DNA of 64,000 bases, taken from Rostrohypoxylon terebratum (lineage: Eukaryota > Ascomycota > Sordariomycetes > Xylariales > Hypoxylaceae). Location: NCBI GenBank assembly GCA_022497145.1, contig MU385868.1:434001-498000 (forward strand). The letters run 5' to 3'. The notes below the pieces were generated by a model, which worked only from the letters and a program-made list of their open reading frames with translations, ran no database searches and had not been told where the DNA came from. Each line of letters begins with the position of its first letter. Position 1 is the first letter of the stretch. This document shows, piece after piece, positions 48,238 to 59,544 of this stretch. A program made the position numbers and the translations under genes.

Positions 48238-51200
48238 TTATACCACTGCATATGCATCCGCGAAGCTAGTCTGATTATATACGCCAATCTCATCCCTCCC
48301 CACGAGAAAGTTCTCCGGCGGTCCCAAATAACTTGGTCTCACACCACCCAAGTCCACAACGATCTTCTGCACGATGACGCTCGGCGCTAGTCCCCAGATC
48401 CTAAGCGTATAGGCCCCTTCTTGGGCAATATTCCACGTTGTCGTCGTGTTGTGGATCGGTGCAAGCCCCCAAACAGCATCGGCTACGGCACGTCCCCAAC
48501 CTGGTGGCATGTTCGCCCCGATGCTCTCGCCAACAAATTGGACAACCTGCGGTTCGGTCTGCTCCGCACCTACAGGAAACAGGGACACAGCGAATTCGAG
48601 CGGCGTTTTGTCCGATAGATAATTCTGTGTCGGCGAAAGGTATAGCGTCACATTGGCTTTCGAAGTGTTAGTGAACAGGTACAGATCGTATTCAAGAGCT
48701 GGAGCGGTCTCAGGCGTTTGAGGCGACGTCTTTTGCGGCCAGAGAGTCACTCCACCGAGCGTACGTCCGTAGTTTCTTAGAATCTTGTAAGTGATCTCCG
48801 AGTTTGACGGTACGCTGGATGGTGTGTGTATTCGTTGGTAGTGCGGCCCTTCTATTGCAACATGTTCGTCAGATTCGACGAAGCCCGAGGTGAAATTGGC
48901 CGGAACCGTGCGTAAATTGATGGGCAGTTGCACAATTGGTGGGCCATACCAATTCGAGAAGCCGTCGCGGCCACAACCGGTTGAGAAGTTTATGTTGGCG
49001 ACCGTGTTGTTGGTGACCTGCGGCGCGCTTGCCCAGTCCACCGAGACGAAAACCCGACTGTCTGTGCCATTATCGGGCCCTACCGTTCCGCTGTACTGTG
49101 ACAGTTTTACCCAGGACAAGTCAGTCTCTGCCCACCAGTCACAATTAGCCTTACCCCTAGAAAACACGTCAAACCAGCGTATTACAGGGCCGTATGGATC
49201 CAGTGACGGGAGCACGAGCGTATTCCCCGAATTTGCGTGGTACTTGTCGTCTCCTGGGATACTAGCATTTGACCCTTCGACGGCGATTCCAACACTGCCT
49301 GCTATCGATGATATCGCGCCTTGAACATAAGCCATCGCTGGAAGAACGTTTCGCATTGGCTGTTGCCAGTAACCGTCATAACCAAAGTGGGTTTCTACAG
49401 AATTAGCACCGTAAAGGGGATTCTTGGGATCTTCATTATGTAGCCTGACTTACGATCTAGCATGTGCTTCCATTTTCCGTCTAGCAGACTATCCCATCGT
49501 ATCGTGAGATCAGCATCGGCATCGAAACTAGCCAAGACTTTAGAGATCATGTCATTCGCTGCGTTGCGGTGCTGATTGGCATAGACCATATTCCTTTCGG
49601 CGCCGATGTGAACTTGGTGGATGATTTGGCCGCCGAGAATTGGGTGTAGAACCATCTCGAAAAATGCCGGCTGGTGAGTTTCGTTTAATTGGTCATAGAT
49701 TGCTTGCGCATCTTGAGCAAGACCTTGCCATTGACCCAATACTGCATCTCCCTCGTTGTAATTGATAGTCGAATAGACGTAAGGCTCCACTAACTCAAAC
49801 TTTCTCCTCGCGGCGAACATGCCGAAACGCGTCATGATTTCGGTTATAGATGAGGCGTACTCAGAGCCAAACTCGCGAGTGGCCCAGGTAAGGGTCCAGT
49901 TGCCAACATCGTCCACTCCCCATTGATTGATATCGTATGCCATGTCGAGGAAGTGGGTGAGTGGTATCTCTAAAGGCTTCAGGTCCCCGACGTTGACAAT
50001 CCATATGCGATCGGCACCGTGAGCGTACGCGAGCTGCATCTGCTCTGCCGTCTTCTCGAGTTGTATTGTGTTGATCCACTTATAGTTTCTAGTATCACCG
50101 ACATAATCGAAGTGATAGTAAACACCAGCGCCTCCTGGCCGTATCGTTTCGTTCCCGACAGGTACTCTCCGGACATTGCCCCAATTGTCATCTGCCCATA
50201 AGAGAGTGATATCTTCGGGAATCGTCAAGCCCTGTTGGATGTATGACATAACCTCTTTATAAAGACACCACAGCTGAGGGGCCTCGTCGATTGTGACATC
50301 TAGCACATCCTCAATTATAGCGCGCTGGTTATGAACGAGAGTTTCCAGCATGCTGACGATAAACTCCACTCCCAGACCCTCGATGGCAGTATCCCCGGTC
50401 CCCCGCATACCCATAGTCCAAAGACTGTTTCGAGCATAGGGCTTTGCTCGTTGGGCACCGTAAACAAAGTATTCGTCGATGGTCTTGTTGTTTAAATTGT
50501 ACGCCCAGGGCCCGAGACCTTCATTAGTGTAAAATGTTCCAAACTCATTTTGTGCGCGCATTATCGGTTCGGTATGCGAACTTCCGAGGACAATCTCCCA
50601 CGCGTCCGCGAGCGGTTGGCTCGCTGGGTCATCGACCTCGAACATCGTCGCCCATAGAGCCGGCCACAGATAATTTGCACGTAATCGAAGTAGAAGCTCA
50701 AAAACGGTGGAGTAAAAGTCGGCATTATACCCAACCCCGTAGGGAGTGTCCGGGTAATTCCGCTCAACCCATCCTGATAACCCAGGTTGCTCGTCGTTGA
50801 TGAAAAAGCCGCGATATTTGACTGAAGGAGGGCCCTGAGTTTTACCATCAGGCAGAACGTAGATCTCCTTGAATTGTTTGATCGGAACATCTGCCCACCA
50901 ATACCACGGACTGACGCCGATTTGCTCGCTAATGTCGTATATGCCATAGATTGTGCCGCGAGGATCACTACCTGCTATGATTACAGCTTTTGCACAACCG
51001 GATATTGGGTCCTCGACGATTTTAGTCGTAAAAGATTCCCATTTTCCCTCGATACCTGAGATATCTAACTTTCCGGAAGTAACGAGGCCATCAACAACTT
51101 CAGAGTGTCCTAACGTGCCCGCAATTATAGCTATGTTTTCGGTTGACGGGTCAGTGAACTCGGGACCGTGGAAACGTTGGGTGTCATTAACCTCGTACTG

Positions 51201-51685
51201 TGTGTATGTTGTGTTAGTAATGATGAATACGAAGGAGATCTCGTTTTCACAGCGATGTAGATGCTTGGGTACAGGTATATATCTTGGACTAGGAGCTACT
51301 AGGCTTGAATAGATGGCGATATATGGTGAATTTAACATTGGTGATAGATAACATAAAATCGAACTGGGCAGCTCACATGTGTATAATTCCGTGTAATTGG
51401 CTTATATTCGTAAGCTGCCGGCTCGGCTCCGGCTTCTCCGTTGCTCAGCGTGAAGTTGGTTCCGGTCACTCGGCCAAAGTCCTTTGCAAGATCGCCAGCC
51501 GCTCGAATCACCCCCCAAAATTCATTACTGGACACGAGAATTTGGGGTTGAGCAATCGGGCCTCCAGCTATTTGAAAAGCCCCCGGGCTGTCACTAAAGC
51601 TAATGATAGGCTGTTGCCCGAGAGCAACCACGAGTGGAGCAAACGCTGCTATTACAGAATGACGTTTTAGGGGTGAGAGTCGCAT
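48238..51685 (-). CDS. Secreted GH115 xylan alpha-1,2-glucuronidase
   Basis: Exons 51685-51377, 51197-49454 and 49394-48238 (minus) encode 1069 residues, in the size range of GH115 enzymes. A signal peptide (about 1-23, MRLSPLKRHSVIAAFAPLVV) marks secretion. The GH115 body is recognised from GTIYGIYDISEQIGVSPWYWWADVP, YRGFFINDEQPGLSGW, ANYLWPALWATMFEVDD, LLWADDNWGNVRRVP and YYHFDYVG. The last 330 residues match the C-terminal beta domain of the family. GH115 enzymes remove (4-O-methyl-)glucuronic acid from xylan, including internal side groups, which fits a plant-biomass lifestyle. Intron 2 (59 bp) has another short open frame running through it, so an unspliced model would be truncated. Confidence 0.93.
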
Positions 51686-53758
51686 GGTTGATGGGGTTAA
51701 AAGGTCCGCCCCTCAATAGAACGAAAAGTTCTGGTTTCGCCTGTCTCGAGCACGAGCAGACCGGAAGGGATACGAAAGACATTGCGAATTAGGATGGATA
51801 CGATTGTAGTATATATATACAACGTAGGAACTAGTAAATTGGTTTCGGTGCCATGTAGGAAATGCACCCGAGCAGGAGAGCTAGAGTGAATCGCCATCGT
51901 AGACACGGAACAGTCGACCCTGTTCAGCTAGGTTCATCCGCATGTCTTTAATGAGCATGTGTCAAGCTCATGCAATAACAGGAATACTACGCAAGACAGA
52001 ATGCTTTTGCCAAGTCTCAAGGTGCCTGAATTGACTATAGCGCGTATAGTAGCATCTTGATGGAGAGCTATCGAGATGTTGGGGAAGGATGATAGTCGGT
52101 TGGCGGATAATTTGAGGCGATGAGAAATAACATTTCCCCGCATCGTGCTTATACCGCTTTTTCTCGAATATTTGAGCACTTAGCGGAACCACTTCTTTAT
52201 ACGCTAGACCCAATTTTGTCGCACTATACCATATTCAGCTGGACGCTCTAGCAATTTTTCTATCAAAATGAAGATATTTTCGACGTTTAAAATGACGATA
52301 AATCTCGTAAAATTTTAAAAGTTTCAAGAACTTTCCCTTGCATAAAACGTACGATCCGTATTCCTATAGAAATTTCATCCTTTTATTCACTAATTATTTG
52401 GAATTATAAAAAGATGAACAAAGTTATAGGTCGTTGATATTATCCTAGTACCAGATCCCTTAGAATGGTTTAGCGTATAATAAGTGGTTCCGCCAAGTGC
52501 TCAAATATTCATGGCTTCGCTTGCAATTGGCGCCCCTTTTGCAGTGAAGCAACCTCGGAACGGGCTTAGAACCCAGTAAAGCGTGCCTGCTAGCGAAATA
52601 ACTAGGTCCTACCTAGTAGGTACTGATACCTACTAGTACTACCTAGTAATAGCGGTAGGTAGCCTCGACGCCGTCGCTAACTTTTACATTTAACCGGAAT
52701 CTTATCCATCTATATCACCAGTCTTAGCGCATTCGTGCCGGAAGCGGTACCTATCCATTCACGACCGACAACAGATTTTTCATGAAAGTGCTTTTACAAG
52801 GCCTCGATGAGAAGATTGAAAATTTGTGCTGAATTGGAACCTCGACTCCTCTTTTAAAAATGACGTGTTGGCGCAATCGTGACGGACCATTAACCGCGAG
52901 AGTTGGGAAGTAGACAACATGTCACACCAGACTTCCCCAATCTATTGAGCTAGCGCTCAGTTGTGGCTGCGATCTGAACATCCGTAGCTTTGCGAAGGAT
53001 GTAGCCTTTTCATAGACCCGATTTCTTACCTAGTAGGATCATGTTCGCAGCGGAGTGGTTTTCCTGGTCGACGCATGGTGATGGTGTGTTACCTTTGGCG
53101 TCGATTTCCTTCCATTCAACTGTTACACTCTGCTTATCAGCGGCTTCGAGAACGATAAACCAATAGGTATGCTGTTAATAATGAGACCAAGGAGGAATTT
53201 CCAATGGTTACTCTTAGCATTCGACAATTTGCGAGAGAAAAACAGTCGGGATGGTTCCGCGATTGTGTCTTTCGACGATACAAATCTCCCAGAGCTCTTC
53301 CGGCGAATATCAAAGGAAAAGTCGCGTGGTCACGGCGTATGATGTATGATCCACTTTCACCTAGTCACCACTCTGCTTGCAGTCTTGTCCCGGCAGCCAA
53401 TGTGTGATAGCGACGCAACTTGTTCGAGTCGCGGCGCTTTGCTCCATGTAGTGGCAAAGTAGCTATGTGATGACCGAATTTTGGTACTAAAGCAAGATGA
53501 GCTCACGCTTCCAGTGATGCAGCACCGCTATGGATGCTTTCGCGACCACTTGTATCTTTCGCTACCTACTTAGTAGTAGCTTCGACTGGAATTGCATACC
53601 CCTTTGGATGCCCAGTGATTTGGAGAGACTATTAACCCGATTTGATATTTCCATTTGTGGCAGAAAGGAGCCGATGAAAAAAGTCAGATATATAAGCTAG
53701 CATTACTCTTCGCAAATCAAGTATAAGGAGACTCGTTTAGATTCCTTAGCAATCCTAA
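51686..53758. other. Gene-poor region with a TIR element
   Basis: The promoter of the GH115 gene lies at the left. It holds a MITE-like element (52171-52505, separate entry), a TAGGTA-type cluster (52600-52670) and no recognisable gene. Short open frames such as one around 53204-53407 have no family features. Confidence 0.6.
52171..52505. mobile_element. MITE-like non-autonomous DNA transposon
   Basis: The left end (52171) reads TTTGAGCACTTAGCGGAACC and continues ACTT, then TTATACGCTA and ACC. The reverse complement of the right end reads TTTGAGCACTTGGCGGAACC and continues the same way, giving about 40 bp of terminal inverted repeat with a few differences and one indel. The ends are bordered by TA (52169-52170, 52506-52507). 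Because the surrounding AATATT is itself palindromic, a 6-bp duplication is also possible. The interior of about 250 bp is AT-rich and non-coding. Confidence 0.8.
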
Positions 53759-53854
53759 TCCTCCGTGGCGCAATTGGCTAGCGCGTCTGACTGTTACTTT
53801 CACATCTGTGATCTGGCGATCAGGAGGTTGACAGTTCAAGCCTGTCCGGGGGAG
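53759..53854 (+). tRNA. tRNA-Asn (GTT), intron-containing
   Basis: The acceptor stem TCCTCCG pairs with CGGGGGA (one G-T pair). The D stem is GCGC/GCGC, the anticodon stem TCTGA/TCAGG, and the T arm GACAG-TTCAAGC-CTGTC. The anticodon loop reads CT-GTT-A. A 22-nt intron (53797-53818) follows position 37, and the mature RNA is 74 nt. The discriminator base is G. T runs at 53875-53879 and 53887-53894 should terminate RNA polymerase III. An identical copy lies at 54821-54916 on the other strand. Confidence 0.93.
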
Positions 53855-53874
53855 GAAACAGTGAATTATGTTAA

Positions 53875-53894
53875 TTTTTATAGAAATTTTTTTT
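53875..53894 (+). terminator. Pol III terminator of the plus-strand tRNA
   Basis: Runs of five and eight T lie 20 to 40 bases after the tRNA end. Confidence 0.7.
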
Positions 53895-54803
53895 AATTCC
53901 CATCCTTTACCACGAACGTAAAGTGCAAAGACAATAATGTATAAATTTTGTGTTTAATTTAGAGCAACACTGGGTAACTTTGCAATACGTTTTCGCTAAG
54001 TTCGCAGTAGTGAACCATACGGGAAATCCGAGGGTTAGCCGAAGGCCCGGGCTCAAAAGGTACACGTTTTCCCATATAACCACACATACAAATCGAAGTA
54101 TCTTTTAAGCCTTAAAACCTTAAATCCCACATGCACCTCACTACACGACCTAGTACGTTCTTGAAACAACTTTGAAATCAATTCAAACTTGTATCATTTA
54201 CTAATTGATTGATTGCGCAGCGAATGAACCAGGTTGCATCGGCGGAAAGCGTCTTGTCGAGTACCTATTCCAGTTTCGAATGGACTATTAGGTAGCTGTA
54301 TTCAACAAGTACTGCGACCGGTGTTGCGAGTACCTACCGTCGCACCCCGCCACTACAGTACCTCCCGCCGGAATCGAATATATGTTCAACTTTAAACAGT
54401 AATATCTCCCTGAATCGGGCCCTGTAGATTGTGCAACCGGGCCTCTTCAATTGCCCTGAACTTGCACTTCAAATACATCCATATGAAAACCGAAAACAGG
54501 GGCCCTATCTTAGACGTGTAATAGTAGGTTACAGTTGTGTTGGTTTTGGTGTTTTTGGAAGTGTGGCATTTCCGAAGGAGTACTTCAATTTGTATGTAAA
54601 TTTGTATGGCAAAGTGGGTACCGCTCGGGAGCGCTGCTTCGCCACACTGCAGATTTAGTGTGGCTCAGTTTTAATGCTTAGGAAAAAAAGGATTACTTTA
54701 AACGTTGAATGTTTTTATCATGTTAAATACCCTTAAAAAGCCAACTCGCATTTCGTCAAACTAAGTAATGTACCCGTACTCTTTAAGAGGAAAGGAAAAG
54801 TGG

Positions 54804-54810
54804 AAAAAAA
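54804..54810 (-). terminator. Pol III terminator of the minus-strand tRNA
   Basis: Seven A on the plus strand, i.e. seven T in the sense of transcription, about ten bases after the tRNA end. Confidence 0.65.
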
Positions 54811-54820
54811 TAATGCTCTA

Positions 54821-54916
54821 CTCCCCCGGACAGGCTTGAACTGTCAACCTCCTGATCGCCAGATCACAGATGTGAAAGTAACAGTCAGACGCGCTAGCCA
54901 ATTGCGCCACGGAGGA
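54821..54916 (-). tRNA. tRNA-Asn (GTT), second identical copy
   Basis: Reverse complement of the gene at 53759-53854, identical over all 96 bases, including the 22-nt intron (54857-54878). The similarity stops at the tRNA boundaries on both sides, so the pair looks like two gene copies and not a larger inverted duplication. Confidence 0.93.
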
Positions 54917-55408
54917 ATGCCATCTAACCTCTGGATAAAGAGGCGATGGATTTTTTTTCTAGCCAATGGCCATTCAAGAATCCGTTGTTGGAAAAACTCG
55001 CTTTTGACAGTAGCTTATAAAGTTGGAAGGCAATGCTGTTAAGACATTTTCTCCGCACTTACCTCTTCTTTAATAGTACCTAGTACTATTATTAGGAAAA
55101 CTTGTGTACAATATACCCGCAATATATGTAGTAACAATGATCAATCTTAGGTATGATGTCCCTCTTGATTTTTTCTGGTGGTATTTTCGGGTCGATCCAA
55201 ACCTATCCGGCTATCCGTGGGGCCCTACTGCTGTACCGATCTAGCAGTTCCTTGACACATTCCGATCTCGGTCGGGAAGATGGGAGCAACGCAAATATAG
55301 TTAGACCTTCATATGACCGCGCCATACTGTGTAGAAGTAGAATCGCGATCTCCAAGTGGGAACGATATTTCAACTCCGACTGCCCAAGGCTGTCGTGGAA
55401 CCTCGGAA
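54917..55408. other. Intergenic region upstream of the amidase
   Basis: Promoter-sized spacer with a TAGTAC motif at about 55076-55090. An in-frame upstream ATG at 55313 could extend the amidase by 32 residues, but that sequence lacks family features. Confidence 0.5.
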
Positions 55409-56906
55409 ATGGAATCTTATCAATTGACGGCAACACAAGCCCTCACCAAAATCCAAGATGGTACGCTGACAGTCGAGGAGTATGCCCGCTCCCTCCTCAC
55501 ACGGATCGAAAGGAGGGACGCTGCTGTCCAGGCCTGGGCATACCTTAACCCCGACTATGTGATCCAACAAGCGAAACAACTCGATGCCATATCGCCGGAA
55601 CAGCGAGGCCCTCTACATGGTGTGGCCATTGCAGTGAAGGACATAATGTATACTAAAGGTATCAACTTTAAGAGCATTTTTCATGCTCTTTCTTTTCAGA
55701 GAAAGGCCCTGATTCTTCGTAGGTATGCCGACTCAACACAATTCTCCGATTTACGAGGGAGACGAACCGCAACTCGACGCTGCATCTATCATCATATTGC
55801 GTCATGCGGGGGCACTGATTCTCGGTAAGGGTTGGCCTCACAGATTGCGGCTGAGGGTGATCCACATACTGATTTCAGGTAGGCAAATCAACGACGACAG
55901 AGTTTGCGTCTATCACCGCGGGTCCCAAAACGAGGAACCCTCACGATGTAACGCGCACCCCCGGCGGCTCATCTTCCGGATCTGCAGCGGCTGTGGGAGA
56001 CTTTCAAGCACCCATCGGTTTAGGTACGCAGACAGGTGGAAGCACTATCCGTCCGGGCTCGTTCAACGGCGTATATGCCTTTAAACCTACGTGGAACTCG
56101 ATCAGTCGTGAGGGCCTGAAGGTGTACTCTCTTATTCTAGACACGATTGGTTTCTTCTCTCGGAGTGTAGACGACCTTCAACTGTTGGCCGATGTCTTCG
56201 AACTCGACGATGATGTCCCACTGCGTGATGACTTCTCCATCAAAGGGTCAAAAATCGCCATCCTCAAGACGATGGTCTGGCCGCAGGCAGGTCCCGGAAC
56301 CATCGCGGCATTGGAGGCAGGCGCAAAACTACTGAGAGACCACGGGGCGGAAATCGAAGAGATCGAGTTACCTCCCGAGTTTGATAAGCTACCGGAATGG
56401 CATGGCACAGTGCTGCGAACTGACGGACGAGCAACCTTTCTGCCCGAGTATCGAATTTCGAAAGATAAACTAGCGCCTATGCTGGTTGGCCACGTCGAAA
56501 ACGAGTTTAACATATCGAAGGCAGCTCAACTTGAAGCATTTGATGGTATCGCTTTTCTAAGACCTAAGATTGACGAGATTGCTAGCAGATACGCTGCTAT
56601 TCTCACGCCGAGCGTGGTCGATGAAGCTCCGGTAGGCAGGGAAACTACCGGAAGCCCAGCTTTCAACGCCATCTGGACGGTGAGTTGCTGTCTCTAAATG
56701 CCATCAGAGAAACTTTTCATTAATGATCACAGGCCCTCCACACACCTGTGACAAACATCCCAGGCTTTAAGGGCGAGAACGGATTACCGATAGGTTTATC
56801 ATTGGTTGCGCCGAGATATCACGATAGGCACCTACTTAGAGTCTCTAAGGCCGTAGGGGAGATATTCGAAGCCGAAGGCGGATGGAAGAGACAAGTATAC
56901 CAATGA
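55409..56906 (+). CDS. Amidase signature (AS) family amidase
   Basis: Exons 55409-55658, 55723-55824, 55883-56679 and 56733-56906 join to 440 residues. The Ser-cis-Ser-Lys catalytic triad is complete: Lys77 in AIAVKDIMY, the cis-Ser in GGSSSGS (about Ser147) and the nucleophile in GTQTGGSTIRP (Ser171). The third acceptor (CAGGTAG ending at 55882) restores LGKSTTTEFAS, the family's usual text; the nearer CAG four bases upstream would break the frame. AS enzymes hydrolyse amides; the substrate cannot be read from sequence. The first gene of the 55-63 kb metabolic group, it lies in the same direction as the FAD monooxygenase 800 bp downstream. Without a targeting signal it is probably cytosolic. 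Confidence 0.92.
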
Positions 56907-57706
56907 TCATTCTTCAGTCATAATATCATCAGCAAGCTAGTCAGATTATAGTTATTTAAAAGAAGGCGGCTACTTCAGCGTAATAGATATTATTATACCA
57001 ATATCCCTATCAAACATACGCCCACACTTGCCTTGGCCTAGTTACGCACAAAGACTTTAGGCATCTGAGATAATACATATGGGATTGAGAGCTAAATACT
57101 TACTATGTAAGAATGCATGCTTAAGACATCCGATGATCCCTAATTCTACTCCGGATATAAGTGGCATGACAATCAACCCACTGTAAAATGATAAAACACG
57201 AATATTCGGCAGAGTTAAGTTCTTAAAGGTACTTAGGCGGATAGTTTTTGCATAGGTATTTATGCCTCGTTTTTTTTAAAGATGGTGAGATCATTGTAAA
57301 GATCGGCATGGCCATACATCAGCCTTTTCAGCCGGTTGCCGTGAAGTCATGAAGCCGCTAAGTGCGTACCCCAAACACAAACACAGCTCTGGAGGCATCT
57401 CCACCATACAGGGAGGTTGCGGGGAAGCGTGTCGGCTCGACCTTATTAGCCCGACCTACGTCTTCGGCAAGTGTGCGAACACTCACCAAAGCCGGGCTTT
57501 AAATACCGATCTAGGTAGGTAGGTGACATTCACGTGGCCAAGTGGTTAGGTAAATTTATGACGATACCAGGAACGGATTGCCTGCTTAAGACTTAAGTAG
57601 GACTTAAAACGAATCACGGTGTTTATTTTGCTGCACCCCGCGTCTTCTTATTGCAGATTACTCCTCTCCACGATACCTTATACAAAAGCGAGTTATTTGT
57701 TAAATC
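56907..57706. other. Intergenic region
   Basis: Spacer and promoter of the FAD monooxygenase. A TAGGTA cluster lies at about 57510-57530 and a CTTAAGACTTAAG palindrome near 57583. No gene is seen. Confidence 0.55.
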
Positions 57707-59189
57707 ATGTCACGTCCATTCGAAAAGGTACAGCATTCAGATATATGATCGATCATAATCATACACAGTTCCCCCACTTTCTCATGACGATATTATCACC
57801 TACTAACACAAGTGGTGGCATTAGATACTTATTGTAGGAGCTGGGCCCTCGGGTCTACTACTCGCACTTCTCTTATCCAAACATGGGATCCCGGTGGAGA
57901 TCCTGGAAGCGTCCCACGAGTTGGACAAGCAGCCGCGCGCGGCAATCTATGGGTCTCCCGCCATCCCGGATCTGCGTAGGGCGGGAGTCATCGATGAGAT
58001 CCGCAGGCGGGGCATGAGCCCGACGTCCATGTGCTGGAGACGGTTCAAGGATCATAGCTGGATCACGGGAATGGACGCCAAAGTCCTAGAAAACCTGAAT
58101 GGCGAAGACCTGCGCATGGCTTGTCTGGTCTTGGATCAACTGGACGAGCTGATGCTCGAGGAGTTTTTGACTAAGTATGATGGCAAGATTAGTTGGAAGC
58201 ATAAGGTTGTTGGCACAGGTCAAGATGAGAAACAAGCTTGGGTAGACGTTGAAACCCCCGAGGGCAAGAAAAAGGTCTACGGAGACTATGTTGTTGGGTG
58301 TGACGGTGCAGGAAGCGCTGTTAGGAAATCTCTCTTTGGCGACGAGTATCCCGGCTTCACATGGGAGAGGCAGATCGTAGCAACAAACGTATGTTCTCGA
58401 CTCCTGGAGTCGCCAGGCCGTAAACTTGTTATATATCCGCTCAGTGATGGCTAATCGAGACTTAGATCTACTACGACTTCACTAAATTCGGGTTCAAAGA
58501 CTCTAACTTCATATTACACCCCGATCATTTCTATGTGAGTTGTGGACTTTTATTCCGTAAAACGAGCATGGGCCTGGGTTGGAAGAAAAGAGACTTGCTT
58601 ACGTGGAAATACGCAGATGGCAGCAAGACTCACGAAAGACGGGATGTACAGAGTGACCTATGGTGAAGCTCCTGGTTTAACCTGGGAACAGATGCAAGAG
58701 CGACAGCCCTGGAAATTCGAGTTAATGCTGCCGGGCCATCCAAAACCGGGCGAGTATAAGCTGATCAACATGTCGCCTTACAAGATGCACCAACGCTGCG
58801 CACCCAAGTTCCGCGTGGGCCGCATTCTGCTTGCCGCCGACGCTGCACACCTTTGCAACCCCTGGGGTGGGATGGGGATAACGGGTGGATTTGTCGACGT
58901 TGGCGGTCTATATGACTGCTTCTCGGGGATTTGGGATGGGAAGGCGGACGAGTCGATACTGGACTTCTACAGCGAGAAACGGATTGAGAAGTGGAAGACG
59001 GTCATCGATCCCATCTCTCAGAGCAATTTCCGACGTGTATCCGATAGTGACCCCGACACTCTGCTAGAACGCGACCCCGTCATGCAGGCGTGTAAATATG
59101 CGGAAAACGATTTTGAGAAGCAAAAAGGGATGTACCTGAGTTTTTTCGATATGAGGTACGACTTTACTCAACACTATAAGTCGTCATAA
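57707..59189 (+). CDS. FAD-dependent aromatic-type monooxygenase
   Basis: Exons 57707-57727, 57825-58388, 58466-58534 and 58617-59189 join to 408 residues. The first exon is only 21 nt; splicing creates MSRPFEKILIVGAGPSGLLL, which carries the Rossmann GxGxxG (12-17) and is the reason for this start. The DG motif GCDGAGSAVR and the second FAD motif GRILLAADAAHLCNPWGGMG (near 284-303) are present. Most relatives have GDAAH at the second site; this one has ADAAH. The overall plan fits para-hydroxybenzoate/salicylate hydroxylase-type enzymes, which hydroxylate an aromatic or pyridine ring using NAD(P)H and O2. It sits between the amidase and an MFS transporter, suggesting shared catabolism or biosynthesis. 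The substrate is unknown. Confidence 0.88.
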
Positions 59190-59544
59190 AGGACAGGACG
59201 AGGTATTTGGGCCTTTTGAGTGAAGCATCAAATACATGTTCATGAAAAAATCATCGACTAATATTTAGAAAGTGCGTTAATAATGAAGTCGCTTTAACGA
59301 AGCCGTTTTTACCCCTTAAAAATGCAATAAAAACTATCCCGATAAAATCCTGTGGTCTTCGGTAGACTACCTACAGGGCGTAAGATTTTTGATAATCATA
59401 CCTAGGTATAATATGCCACCGCTCAAGCCATCCATAACTTGAGTGGTGGTGGTGGTAAACATTGCTATGAAACCTCTACAATCGGAAGCGATTGGAGGAA
59501 TGGTGGGCAATGATATATGTAGGCACTTAAGCACTAAAGACAAT
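59190..59544. other. Convergent spacer
   Basis: 355 bases between the 3' ends of the FAD monooxygenase (+) and the MFS transporter (-). AT-rich with a short GTGGTG repeat (about 59440-59455). No gene is seen. Confidence 0.6.

Larger units (their letters stand above)
53855..54820. other. Spacer between the inverted tRNA pair
   Basis: About 970 bases with no gene recognised. A GTGTGGC/GCCACAC pair around 54564 and 54640 is the only notable hairpin potential seen. Short open frames look random. Confidence 0.55.

Noticed and set aside
53204..53407. Open frame of 67 residues in the gene-poor region
   Set aside because: No family features, no codon bias signal and no neighbouring exons that would extend it.
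53759..54916. The inverted tRNA pair considered as ends of a transposon
   Set aside because: Similarity stops exactly at the tRNA boundaries and there is no target duplication or transposase; two tRNA genes explain it.
57619..57837. Open frame of 72 residues at the start of the FAD monooxygenase gene
   Set aside because: It does not carry the FAD-binding start. A 21-nt exon joined at 57825 gives ILIVGAGPSG in the correct frame.
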